64,000 bases of DNA from Gnetum montanum (taxonomy: Eukaryota; Streptophyta; Gnetopsida; Gnetales; Gnetaceae): the NCBI GenBank assembly GCA_015680685.1, contig MNCI01038012.1, forward strand, positions 1-64,000. Direction: 5' to 3'. Below, piece by piece: positions 46,861-59,199 of this stretch. Position 1 is the first letter of the stretch. Every line of letters starts with the position of its first letter. The position numbers and the translations under genes are program-made. Below the pieces are notes generated by a model. The model did not search any database, was not told the DNA's origin, and worked only from the letters and a program-made list of their open reading frames with translations.

Positions 46861-47300
46861 AATTTGTTCTATTAATTTTTCATCTTTCTCCACTAGCAAT
46901 AAAAGCCTATTCTTTATCATTTTATCTATCTTTAGTCTTTCTGATGTTCTAATTTATGAGACTAGATAATCAACTATAATTTTCTTGAAGTTTTTGCTTT
47001 GAAGGAAATTCATCATGGTGCTAAAATATCTTTGATTATTGTATAGTGATGCAACCACTTTTTGAATCTTTTCATGTTAAGTGAAGCCACATCTAAATTC
47101 ATCAATGTGCTTTATACATTCAAACATTCTCACAAAGAAGTCTTCAATATGTTTTTTCTTTTCTATCTCAAGTTTGATAAATTGGATTTCATACAAGAGT
47201 TCTTTGGTGTGTTGATTTTCACTTAAATTATGCACTACTATTAACAATAGCACTAAAAGAATGAACAACTATATGGAGTATTGTCAAAACCTACTATTTG
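46861..47300 (-). pseudogene. Possible copia-type gag (UBN2) remnant
   Basis: On the minus strand, HTKELLYEIQFIKLEIEKKK, then HIEDFFVRMFECI, then VVASLYNNQRYFSTMM and a later IDKM segment follow the order seen in UBN2-type gag of copia elements (LRRE...LKM, I.DYF.R, LP..FD.I). A stop lies at about 47,076. Weak, motif-order evidence only. Confidence 0.35.
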
Positions 47301-47900
47301 CATAGCTTTAATTATTTAATTTAATGCATACATTTAATTATTTAATATCATCAAATACATTTCAATTAGTTAGTCCTAATTTTATTGTTATTGTTGTTAT
47401 TAGATAAGTGAATATAATATGATTGTTATAGTATGTTGTTAAAGTTTTATATCCTTTACTTTTACTACTATTGTAACTTAGTCATAGGTTTTTTGTATAT
47501 ATTATGATTAAATGTTGAAATCCAATTATCCCTTCAAGTTTTTATTTTTGTCAATTATTATACCTTTACAAGTATTTGGCTACGTATATTTTATTCTTTA
47601 CTATGAATATGTGAATATATAATACTCTAGTCATGAAACATTTTGGACCCTAACCCTACCTAGGCCATACACTTTTTCACTTTTTATTAATAAATTAGAA
47701 TTCAAAGTTTATTTTTAATTATAAGTAAATATTATATAAATAAATTTTGTTAACAAAATACCTTTGGATGATATCTTACCTAGAGTTTGACATTACATAA
47801 ATTGTATTCAAATGAAAGTATTAAGATTTTTTGTACAACATAAAAGTGTGTAGTTAAAGTTGACTATTAAGGAAACTCCTTGAGATTTTAGTCTTGGTTT
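47300..47900 (+). repeat. Fourth diverged copy of AT-rich repeat
   Basis: Matches 2,040-2,640 in the same orientation: GTTAAAGTTTTATATCCTTT, TTACTACTATTG, ATTATACCTTT and GGAAACTCC words in order. It lies downstream of the possible copia gag remnant on the opposite strand, as the corresponding sequences lie relative to each other elsewhere, so the AT-rich unit probably belongs to a copia element. Confidence 0.5.
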
Positions 47901-48778
47901 ATGCACAACTTAGGACCTTATACTTAGTTTCTTAGTAAGTTCTAAAAGTAAAGGAATAAGGAGTTTGAAAATAAAATGTTAAAGACAATGTTGCATTGAT
48001 AATATATCTTGCTAGATAGTATATGTTTTTTTTGTTTTTGAAATTTGAAAAATCATTAAGAGTTTGAGTTACACTTTAGCTTTATTTAGGTGAAAAGAAC
48101 TATTTAAAATATATCGAAAATGGTCTATATAATTATGGTTTGCCTTTTTCTTGCTTTAATTATGATTGAATCGCTCTTAGAACTAGCTTATTACTATATA
48201 AAATTGCAAACTTAAATTTTAATTCCTTTATAGAATGTATTGCTTGACCTATTATATTATTGTTAAAACTATCAAACTATTAGTTTTTTGTATTTCATAA
48301 CTCTTAAGCAATAGGATTATTATTGTATCAAACATACAATGTCTTGTGCCTTAAAACATGCATGTTGAAAGAAAATTATTGAAAATTAAGTATACTTTTA
48401 TAGCTAATACTTGTTAAAAAGTAGGCTAACCAATTCATCAATTACTCAATGATATAGTTTTATTCTAGGTTATATTGAGTGAGTGATGCCAAAAAGTTAC
48501 AACAAATCCCTTCCTTTTTTGAAAATTTTTTTAATAAGTCTAAAAAAAATTACTAAAATTTAAGTGAACTTATAGAGCCCATATTTGTTATGAAGTTAAC
48601 CCACGACTTTAATCATCATTCAATTAGCTTATTTTTGTATTAAATTTGGCTTTATTATTATATGGGTGGGTGAGACGTTTCAAGTCTTAATAAATAAAAA
48701 GTATTTGAAGTTTTTTTAACCAAAAAAATTATAAAAAAAATATTACTTAAGTGCAAAGATACTTAATACAATACAAAC
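47901..48778. other. Stretch without recognised gene
   Basis: Very AT-rich; no coding signal seen. Borders the 3' side of the metacaspase-like gene. Confidence 0.4.
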
Positions 48779-48784
48779 TTTATT
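48779..48784 (-). terminator. Possible poly(A) signal of metacaspase-like gene
   Basis: AATAAA on the minus strand about 310 bases after the stop at 49,097. A usual distance for a plant 3' UTR; weak evidence alone. Confidence 0.3.
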
Positions 48785-49096
48785 ATTATCTTAAACAAGG
48801 TATGGCAGGTATAATCAACCCGTCTCACATAGCAGACTTAACTTTGCGATACGACATTCATAGGATAGTGTATGATATACTTTAGTAGTATACCAGGTAC
48901 GACCAACCAAGTTTCACACAATATAGTAACAAGACACTCATATAGAAGATATCAAAAGACAGTCACGGAAAGGTAAGCCAAACCTAACTTTGCAACATGT
49001 TATAACATAATAAAGACACTAAGAACACCAAACAGAAACTTAGTCGTGGCAAACAAGGTAAAAGACACTACGACAGCAACGATGAGGCACGCCAAA

Positions 49097-50495
49097 CTAC
49101 TCCTCAAACTGAAAGAGGAAATAAGCATCGGTACTGATCTGGTCACAGTAAAGGCAGGGATGCTGGCTGGGAAAGCCCTTGCTGGCCACCGTAATTTTTG
49201 CCTCGTGAATCAACTCTCTGTTAGTTATGCGTGTCGGGTGCTTATCCAGCACCAGCTTCAAAGCATAGGTGAATGCTCCATAAACGTTGCCATCTGTTCC
49301 ATACTCATATGCTAACTCGTCCTTATCACACGCACTTAGCAGGATGCCAATGCGCCCAGCCGCAGGCGGCTTTAAAATCATATACCAAAAATAAAATTAT
49401 TCTCCTATTATTATACAAACTCTTGTATTCGTTAAATTTTAAATTATATTATATAGATTATATGTTTTTTTAATTTTTAAAGAAAGCGTTTGGTTGATGT
49501 TAACTAAGTACTGAAATAATAGTAATAAAAACTTATTCGCTATAACTACGTGATTCTGAAATCTGGAATGTATATTTACATTAACTATCCAAAAACAATA
49601 AAATATTTAGATTTACTATTTACGAATGTGTGTTTAATGTAATATTTATTTTTTTAAAAAATGGACTCAGAATAGCCTCCGGCAAGGATTATCAACCAAA
49701 TTCACTTGTTTAACATGTACCTGTTGCTGAGGAGTTTGTTGCTGCGGTTTGTCCATCAGCTGTCCGCTGTAAGATGCGTCTACTACCATGGTGAATGAAG
49801 CGTCATATGGTAGTTTGGGCAGCACCTCATGAGTAAAATACTGGTCTGCAATCATACCACCATAACCCAAAATTTTAGATTATGGTTACATAAGGGAGAA
49901 TTTTGCTACTTATTCTAAACCTGTACCAGAAAAAGAAAGGCATAAACCATGAAATCACCAAAACGGATTTGCATACCTGTAATGGAGCATCGGTAACAAC
50001 TATTTCACTGAGTATCCGTAATAGATGATAATGGAACATCAAAGTAAGGGAAAAAGGGGAAAAACAATATGAGAGGGTGTGCAGTAAAGAATACCATTTA
50101 TAAATGGAACATCAAAGTAAGGGAAAAAGGGGAAAAACAATATGAGAGGGTGTGCAGTAAAGAATACCATTTATAATTTGCAAGTCCGAAGTAACGATGC
50201 ACTGATTTACTTGGTTGTTACTGACCCTACTGGTGGTACCACCGCCGCTGAAATAGAAAAAAATCACATCTCTGTTGCCGGCCGTGGCGATACAGTGAGC
50301 GATGGCATTTGTGATGTTTTCGTGAGTGGGCTGCTGACCACCGGCATGTTCCTTCAGAACTGTGATGTTTTCTTCTTTGAAATAGAAGCGATTCACTAAC
50401 GTCTGGAACATCCAGTCTACGTTTTTGCTGGAGCCGTGCATTACGCCTTTGTAGGTACAACCCACCAAGACAGCATGACGCTTGCGGTTCACCAT
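49097..50495 (-). CDS. Metacaspase-like protein lacking catalytic Cys and His
   Basis: Three exons on the minus strand: 50,495-50,168, 49,845-49,721 and 49,369-49,097. They join in frame (phase 1, then phase 0) with GT-AG introns: donors G/GTATT and CAG/GTACAT, acceptors TTGCAG and TTAAAG. The product is 241 residues. The p20-like part has RHAVLVGCTYKG (5-17), MHGSSKNVDWM (19-29), FKEENITVL (39-47) and DVIFFYFSGGGT (76-87), where metacaspases have SGHGT: Gly85 replaces the catalytic His. VVDASYSG (130-137) replaces DSCHSG, so Ser134 replaces the catalytic Cys. The p10-like end has GRIGILLSACD, YGAFTYAL and HPCLYCD, as in type II plant metacaspases. The usual long p20-p10 linker is reduced to about 20 Gln/Pro-rich residues (type II proteins are over 300 residues). 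The frame is clean, so it may be a pseudoenzyme; a young pseudogene is the alternative. A TTG-started extension to 50,519 is possible, but the ATG is preferred. Confidence 0.8.
50031..50176 (-). repeat. 73-base tandem duplication across a splice donor
   Basis: 50,031-50,103 and 50,104-50,176 are nearly identical, offset exactly 73 bases. Each holds the sequence ATAAATG/GTATTC, so the donor of intron 1 (at 50,167) is present twice, the second at 50,094. Using the distal donor would add 73 bases and shift the frame. Confidence 0.85.
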
Positions 50496-50590
50496 TCTTT
50501 TCTCTTCCTCACTGCACAATCTCTCTCTTTCTTTGTTTTCCTCGTTGGTGGTCTCCTCGTTGATGGTCTAATGCCCACGCGCCGGTTGGT

Positions 50591-50598
50591 TATATAAC
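50591..50598 (-). promoter_or_regulatory. TATA box of metacaspase-like gene
   Basis: GTTATATAACC on the minus strand about 95 bases before the ATG, leaving a leader of about 65 bases rich in GAGGA/AAAGAGAG. The spacing fits a plant core promoter and supports the proposed start. Confidence 0.5.
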
Positions 50599-50819
50599 AT
50601 ACGAATCAGAAAACAAGAACAATTATTTCCTATATGCTGGAGATTCGCGATTACAGATAAATTTTTATTAATTTTTTTTATTCGATTTCTTTTAACGTTT
50701 TACCATTTTTCTGTTTGCTGCAGCAAATTCCAATGCAAGTCAATTGACGTAGGAGAGACAGAGAGAACCCACAATATTAGCTGTGTGGCATTCATTCATT
50801 ACATGCATGCTGCAGACAT

Positions 50820-51400
50820 AGCCACCCATTATAGATTGTAAAATGACACTCCTGGAAAGATCTTGATGCCCAGCCAAGGATTGAAAACGTGAGCTAAGGA
50901 TGGCCAGAGGTTTGAAATGGTGGACCACCTTACATTGAAAATGTGAGTCAAAACGTGAGGCAAAGATGGCCTTTATTATCTGGACCAGAGCTTTGAAATC
51001 GTGCACCACCTTACATTGAAAATGTGAACCTATGCAACCTTAATTGTGGATAAGATATGCTATGCTCGCTGGCTCTTGGTTCTGGTTAAATGGTCACGCC
51101 ATTGCTCCAGGAAATAACTATTATACTTATTATCCAGGAAATAATTTACTTATTATATACTTCTTAAATGGTCACGTCATTGTTCCAGGATTGAAGACGT
51201 GAGGTAAGGATATCCTTTATTATCTGGAGCAGCAGAGGCTTGAAATCGTGCACCACCTTACATTGAAAATGTGAGTCAAAATGTGAGGTAAAGATGGCCT
51301 TTATTATCTGGACCAGAGGTTTGGAATCCTGCAGCACCATACATTGAAACTGAGTTAATGCTATCTTAATTATGGATAAGATATGCTATGCTGGTTGATT
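50820..51400 (-). repeat. Complex repeats upstream of metacaspase-like gene
   Basis: An approximately 80-base unit (CTTTATTATCTGGACCAGAG, GAAATCGTGCACCACCTTAC, ATTGAAAATGTGAGTCAAAA and GTGAGGYAAAGATGGCC) occurs about four times. A larger block, 50,870-51,090, is repeated at 51,180-51,400, including GGATAAGATATGCTATGCT. They begin about 300 bases upstream of the start codon. Confidence 0.7.
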
Positions 51401-52699
51401 TTTGGTTCTGCTCATGCATATTTAATGATCATCATTAGCCATGCTTATTGAGTACCTAGGTCCCATGGTAGGTAGTGGTGGAATCTAATAATATTTGATT
51501 AAATAAACTAAAAAATAAATTTAATTCCATTGCAATAGATAGACTAGTAATAAGTAGTTCCAATATCAAGTGAGAGGTTCAAGATTCAACGTCAGTGCTC
51601 AAACCATGAATTTGAGTTAATTGTATGAAGTCTTATTTGAGTGGAATATACATGGACACTATCCATGAATGTTAATAAGATCAAGATTAATTTCCATTCA
51701 TTACAATATTCTGACATAGCTTAATATTTTGTTAATTACAATTTAATTTTCCTTGTTCATTTACTCCTTGTACACATAGTTAATCATTTAGATCAACATG
51801 AATGATCATATTGCAGAATGAGTATCACCAACATTGAGTATAAACTTGTTAACGTTTGGTAATCCTAGTAGTATGTTTCAATTCCACTTAACCATACAAA
51901 CTAAGGCCAACAAAGATTTAATTGGAATGATACTGACCTATGATCAGACACTTAACTCTCTAGGCTATCATGCTAGTCTAGCCCATGGATTACAATTAGG
52001 TCATTTACATATACTTGTGATTTGTATTTTTGGGCATTGGATAGATTTTACTACTCATTAGCATTTTAAAAATTTGTGGTTTTCACTACCAACCAAGTAA
52101 ACCTAGTTACAATATATAGGATAGAATTTGGTTTTTCATTATGTTTTAATTTTTAAAATAATATTTAAAGTAGCCAAAAGTTTCAAAAAACTCCATTCAA
52201 AAAATTCATCAAGAAAAAAGTAAAAAATTATTTAGAGATAATTTCATTATTTTTCTATTCGAAAGAATAACAATCTGTTGCAATTTTGACTGAATAATAA
52301 CATAATTTAATAATTGCAGAGAGTTCAGTAGCAAGAAGGAAGAGTGCAAAATTAACAACAATATAGTGTAACATCATGGAAAGAAAAATTAAATAAGCCA
52401 TTTTACAGAGTTACTATGGTATTTGAAAGACTTCTTCTTTAACTTCTTTTTTCTCTAAAATGCTCATAATATTCTTTATTTTTGTTCCAAACCCACATGC
52501 ATGAAGCCTTCTATGAGTAAAAATGAAATGTAATGAATGGGTAGAAAACCTATTTATAGGATGGGATGGATGCATGCAATGTGACACATCACTTGAGCAC
52601 ATGCCAAAATTCTTAGAAGTTCTTTCTTACAACTACATATGTTTATGGTTTGGTTTAGAAATGATACTTGAAATTAGGCTTTCTAATGGATGTGGAAAA
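51401..52699. other. Stretch without recognised gene
   Basis: AT-rich DNA with short frames only; nothing recognised. An N at 52,804 soon after marks an assembly gap of unknown true size. Confidence 0.4.
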
Positions 52700-53365
52700 T
52701 TATGGTGATGGGATCTCTCCCTAGAGTTTTGACATGCTTTGGAGTGTTTTGGAACTATTTTGATGAGTTTATGGGATTCGGGGGCTATGGGAACTTGTTT
52801 GGANTTGGATTAAGAAGAAGGTAAAAGAAGAAGAAGGTAAAAGAAGAGAAAAAACAAGGAAAAAAGGATTTTGGATTAAGGAAGTCTAATCTTTTTGCTT
52901 TTTCTTATTATTCATTTATTATAAGTTTGAGTCTTGATGGGGATGCAAGAGAAGTATTCCAAGGAGATTTTGAAATGAAGAAAGCATGGTGGGACATGAG
53001 GGAAAGTCTCCATGAGCAATGGAAGTTTAAAAACAAAACCTCAAATGATAATCATTTTCATGATGATTTTGATGTATTGAGTCTTGATTGTTGTACTAAG
53101 TATGATGTTCTTGAGTCGTGGGAGTAGGGTACCTTCCAACTTGTAAAAGGTCATTAGGCATGATATTTTAGGGGTGGGAGAGATGATGAGGACATCACCT
53201 AGCCCTTGTGTAATCATCAATGCATCTTGAATGAGTGTGTCCTATTTGTGTATGTATCTGTATTTATGTGTGTCATGCATACATTATGTTGTATGTTTAT
53301 ATGTGTTTATGAAATAAGTTTGGATTGTATAGAAAAAATGTTGTGAGCTCTAAGCATTCCATGTG

Positions 53366-54240
53366 TGTTGTGATTTGGTTTATGTATGACTTGTCGCCTA
53401 TGTGAGGGGGCAATAGCTATTCCAAGTGTAAAGATCTCTTGTGTGGGAATCAAGATTCTTTTGAAGGAGGAGGGTGCTAATGTGGACATCATCAAACATG
53501 CCAATGTAATATCTTTCTAATGATGGAATATTTCGTTGGAGTTTTGACATATTTTGGAGTGTTTTGGAACTATTTTGATGAGTTTAGGAGGTTCCAAGGG
53601 CTATGGGGACTTCTTTGAAGATGTTCGGAGGTTCTAGGCCTTAAAACAAGCATATTTGTATGTTGCCCTAGTAGGTGGGACGTCCCAACCATAGGTGAGA
53701 CATTCCATATGCATTTAGGATGTCCTAGCTACACTTGAGATGTTTCAACTAAGATGTCCCACATGATTTCAGGATGTTCCAGTAGTTATCAACCACTTTT
53801 AGGTGAGATGTCTCATTCTTTTTTAAGACATCTCAGATGGACATGAGATAATTTCCTATGAATTTTTAAAGATTTAAATTTTTAATTTAAAAAGAGAAGA
53901 TGAAGAAACAAAGGTGGGGAGGGGGGAGAAGAATATAAATAGACCTCTTAGACCTTCATTTTTGTCAAGAAAGAGCCTAGGGAGTTGAGAGAAGAGTACA
54001 AGGAGAGATAGAATCATGGCAAGGCTTCTTGATCATCATATTTGTGTGTATGATTGCTTTGTATGAGTGTGTGAGAGTCTGATTAAATCTCTTGTGTGTC
54101 CTTAGGAATTTATGGATCCTTTCATATGTAAATTTTGCATTTGAGTAAGAATAAAGGTTTCATTTTCCGTTTCTGATTCAAATTTTTTGTTTTGTGACTT
54201 TGAGAGAGCTTCGATCGGAATCCATGGGAGTTTGTCATCA
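53366..54240 (+). mobile_element. LTR (TGTTG...), direct duplication copy
   Basis: Diverged copy of the LTR at 38,176-39,040, with TATAAATAG near 53,934 and AATAAA near 54,150. A further fragment of the same LTR lies at about 52,700-52,803, just before an N. This copy may once have had both LTRs around a short internal region. Confidence 0.6.
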
Positions 54241-54829
54241 TTTAATTTTTCTTACAATAAGCATTATAGCTCTTATTCTAATGAACAAAGGGTCAAACTT
54301 GGCATTTTTGAATATGTTAAATGTATTAATAAAGTTAGATTCTAGGTAAGACATCATCCTAAAGTACTTCCTTAATAAATATATTTTAAACTATATTTAG
54401 TTTTAATTAAAAACTAGCTTATATTTCTTCTTTGATAATAAAAGGTTACAAGTGGTATACCTTTGATAAGGTTCACATTCAAATGCTTCATGAATAGTAT
54501 GTTATATTATCATATCTACACAATATAGAATAAAATATACATAATCAAATATTTATAAATGTATAATAACTAAAAAATGAAAAACTTATAGAGATAATTA
54601 AATTTCATCATTTAATTAATAATTATGTACAAAATCTATATGTGACCTTCAATAGTAGTGAGAAGAAAATGATATAAAACTTTAACAAAATACTAAGTAG
54701 ATTGTATCTACATAAGTAAAGTAATAATGTGATATTATTAGTTAATTCATAAAATTAAATTTACCTATTAAATGCATTTCATATTATTAAATTATATAAT
54801 CAAAAATATGCATTAAGTAATTTTACCTT

Positions 54830-55830
54830 TGCAAAATGTTAGGTTGTGACTAGAAGCCTCTATGCTCATCTTGCTTTGTCTATGGTAAATTTGGCCATTT
54901 TAAGCAATTGTTATCATACTTACAAGTGTCACAATGTTTGGCCCAATTCAAAATGCATTCTTATCATCCCCATTTCTTCATCTATAGTCCCTATACTCAA
55001 ATCCTTAATCGCATTCCTCATCACTACATCCACCTTCATCACTAGATTTGGAGGAGTCATATGTTTAATGCAACCACTATAAAATAATCCAAATAGAATG
55101 ATTGATTTACTTAGACATGTAGAAAACTATAAAATTAGTGTTAGATCCATCACTTACCTTTGTCTAGTGTTGATATAAAGTATCCCCCTTATTTACCCTA
55201 GCTTGATTATTTTCTTGTTGTATTGTGAGGTTATAAAATCTCATTTCCACCAATACTTATCCTCCATGTAACCATTCTTGTTATAATACTTGCACCACTA
55301 AATAAATGAAGATTGTGCATAAGGTGTTGCTTCTTGATTGGAACTTTGTTCTTCCAGCTCTTCTTCTTTCTTTTGGACCTTTTCTTTCTTTATCTTTGAA
55401 ACTTGATTATCTTTGTTGAGATGATGTATAATTCCTTAGAAAGTTGGACCTTTTTCTTCTTCTTCTTCCATTACCTCTTCCTCTTGAAGATTGAGAATTT
55501 TGAGCTCCATAAGCATTGTCCTACCTTTATGATGATGAGGTTTTCAATGCTTGTAGATCCATTAGGCTTGATATGAATTCATCTAGAGTGTAGGATAAGA
55601 TATATTTTTTTTGGATTATATATTCTACAACATTTACAAACCTATAGTCATCATACAATATGACCATCATTTTGGAAATCTTTTATTGCATAAAGTAATT
55701 ACAATTTTTCTACTTGAGGTTCCTAAGACACATGTGAGCCTTTGAAGGAAATGATCAAGAGGGTCAACTTTTAACATCTTCATGTTCTTAAACTTTATAT
55801 GAACTTAATTTATGTTGTTCTTAGAGAGTA
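54830..55830 (-). pseudogene. Ty1/copia gag-protease fragment, third copy
   Basis: Diverged copy in the direct duplication. The degenerate knuckle is recognisable as WCKYYNKNGYMEDKYW near 55,260-55,305, again with Tyr in place of metal ligands. No frame longer than about 75 codons survives. Confidence 0.6.
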
Positions 55831-56143
55831 TCCTAGCATTCAAGGTATTTTTACTTATAATGTAGGTACTAATGGCCTTATTAAAACTAGTACAACTAAT
55901 CATTTTACGAAGATCATCTAACTTCATATTCTTAGATAATTACCTTCTTTTTTCCTTGTTAGGGCATTCATATTAGAAGTAATTACAAGATCATTCTCAA
56001 TATAGGATTATACTTCGTTAATTTGTAAAAGAGACTGAACAAGATGAAACAAATAGGAAAGATCATGGGAGTCATTAAATATTACACTACACATTGGAAT
56101 GTATTTGAAGGTCATCTTTTTGTCTTCACTACTGATAAAACAC

Positions 56144-56838
56144 CATATGTTGGATAACTTTGTTGATGCATCCCTATCAATGAATCCTTGTAAACGCATC
56201 CATATCAATGCATCTTAGATGCATTGATGCATCCCTATCAATGCATCTTTGATGTGTTGATGCATATGCATCGATGCTCTATTGTCTAAAATCTATAAAT
56301 ATGTTAGCACTTTCCATGTACTTAGCACAATTCAATAAGTAGTGTAGCTAGACTCTTATAGTTTTCTCCTGTAATCTTAGAAAATAGGTAGTGCGTGCCT
56401 AGACTGTGGATTAAAATTGTATTATAAGATTTACTATAGTTAAGTTCTTCTTACGAGGCTAATAACTATAGGTTGAGTTGACCTTGTCTTGCTTGAAGCT
56501 TCTTATTGCTAAAAGCCCTAATCCCTCCAACTTGGCATTACTCATCCTTAACAAAGTCCTGGAAGTTGGTAAGTTTAAGGACATTAGCCTAGCCATAAGT
56601 TTGTCTCATGCCTACTTAACCAATAAGGATTGATACAATGAGATCCATAGGGAAACTAATACTTGACAAGTAATATAAAATTTTCTTCTTAGTATCTTGC
56701 TTGGGTATAGAAGAGAGGATGAGGTTACATCATATTTGTAGATTTATAAGATACATATGTTATATTTTTTATTCAAGAGTCAATATATCATTTATAATCA
56801 AATTCAATTCATCTAGAAGCTAACATGTTTCCCATATG
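56144..56838 (-). mobile_element. TIR-bearing ~0.7 kb element, third copy
   Basis: Diverged copy of 40,935-41,642 in the same orientation. It starts CATATGTTGGATAACTT and ends CCCATATG. The ATGCATC array and the TATAAATATG box (about 56,293) are retained, so those two elements are the best-conserved parts of the unit. Confidence 0.45.
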
Positions 56839-58174
56839 TCAACCTAGTAATGCTAATTCAACAAAATAAGCTATTTTTATGCTTTTAACTCCTAAAAATC
56901 CAACTTGATTTATGAACCTGGAAACCATGCCCAATGCATAGCACTAATCTAGATGATTCCACCAATACAAATTTAATCTTAATCAGAGTTAAAATTTCAA
57001 AAATATCACCATTCAAATTTCTCATTATGTGTGCCTTTAAAATAAATAAATAAATAATTATTATAAACATTAAAAAGAGTTAAAATGTTAATATGAAAAA
57101 TTAATTCTAGAACTTCTCCTTAGCTAAGCCAAACTCTTACCCATCATTTTACAAAACCATTATGTTAATAGCTGATGTAGGATTTAATAAAATAATAATA
57201 AAAATTTGAACAATAACTTAATGTCACAATTAGGGCTTGGAATCAAACTCATGACCTCTAAGTTAACATCCCTAACTCTTAAACCTTGCTTAGTTGATCA
57301 CTAAACCTCAAAGGCTATTTGTTATTAACACATGTGTACTATTATACTTACAATCAATAATAATAATAATAAAATATATAAAAAATATAAAATATGAAAT
57401 TAATTATTAAAAAAATTGAAGGACCATGATGCCTCACAAGGGATCATGCAAGCCCATATAAGACCAAGCCATAGTTGCTACTTTGATTATAGTGTAGACA
57501 AAAATCCTCATTCATCACTTTGTGCCATCATGGTTTCTCTTGCTACCCTCTCATCACTATATCACTCTAGTAACTACCACTAATAGTCACTTCTCTACTT
57601 CACTCCATGTTATCCTCTTATGTGTCATCACTACCATGCACCTCTATGTTGCACCACTATTACCTACCTTTTCTTCTCCTAGCTATCATCACTACCACTA
57701 TCATCACTTCCACTGAAATTCCTACTAGAAAACCTGCTAAAAATTTCAGCAATCCATGATGGCTAGCTACACTATCGACACTATAGAATCTTGCATTCTC
57801 TAGCAATCAATAGAGCCACAAGATCTTATCTCCTTTAGTGATCATGGACACTATCACTACCATAGGATCCTTCCTTCATTAATGACTATTAGCACTAGAA
57901 GATCCTACCTCCTATGGTTATTCTAAACAATGAAAAATTGTATATCAATTAATAGGAAATTTCCAATTTTTCTTCAATTGATGCAAATGAAAAAAAAAGT
58001 GAAAATTAGGAAATTTAAATACAATGTTTAGGAAAAAAAAATTTAAATATAAAAAAGTGGAAAAACTTGGAAAATAAGGTAAATTGATAGGTTGGTAGTA
58101 ATCTAGATAAAAAAAGTCATAATAAAGTGTCCTCATCTTATAGTAGTACCAGGATGGGTGACCTCTAGGGAAGT

Positions 58175-58760
58175 TGTTGGAAAGTCCTAAATTTTGTGTG
58201 CAAAATTTTATACTTTAGAATCTAGAACTTTTAATTTTGAAAGCCTTTTTTGATGAACAAAGACTTGTTTCCAACACATTTTGATCTTTCAAATGTAATG
58301 GCAAAGTTAGTTCTACCCCATGGTTCTCTAAAAATTTGTTTTTACTCCTGGCCTAAACACTATGTCTCAAGATCCTCGAAGAGTCAATTTAGCATAACTT
58401 GGGCATTAGATGGCTATATCTAACATATGAATAGTCATGTTTAACATTTTTTAGTTTTTTAAATTTTCAATTTTATGCCCAAATGTTTGGACTTTAGAAG
58501 CCATAACATTTGATTCTTGAAGCTTTTCTTGGAAAATGAAGAGTTGTTTCAAATGGATTTCGATCTTTCAAATGTAATGGAAAAGTTAGATCTATCCCAT
58601 GAAGCTCTAAAAATTAGTTTTTACTCACCTCAAAACTATGCCTTAAGATCCTTGAAGACTCAATTTAGCCTAACTTGGGTATATGATGTCCATATGTAAC
58701 ATATGAATAGTCATTTGAAACATTTTTCAATCTTTTGAAATTAATGGTGAGGTTAGATTG
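58175..58760 (+). repeat. Two-unit ~297-base tandem repeat, copy 2
   Basis: Direct counterpart of 42,985-43,590, with the same two units and boundary near 58,470. Confidence 0.65.
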
Positions 58761-59199
58761 ATCATTTTAGTAAGGTGATATCTTGAACCATGCCTTAAAA
58801 TGTCATAACTTAGAATGACTAATCATGCCTTCTAATTTAATTATTAAAACTAACAAATCTAACCCCTTTGGTTCTTGAACCTTAAGATTAGGTGCTTAGC
58901 CTCTATAGATAGATAGTCTTATGTCATTTATCCCTAGTGTGCCATTAGTTACATTGCCAAAGTTAGTGTTCTAAGGGAGGTAGAAATATTGTTAAGAGTT
59001 TAGGTAATGTAGTTTATTATTATAGATCTAGAAAATTGATTAGTTAGTTGAGAATTAGTTGATGAACTAGAATGGCCATAAAGATGTATACCAACTTAGG
59101 CTATAACCAAATCTTATAGCAAAACATCATGAATAATAATAATCTTGTTTTTACAAGGTGTATGATATCTGTGAAGAAAAATGATCAAAGAGTGAATCC

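Noticed and set aside
50399-50519. Longer metacaspase N-terminus starting at 50,519
   Set aside because: That start is TTG; the ATG at 50,495 has a suitable context and begins just before the conserved HAVLVGC strand.
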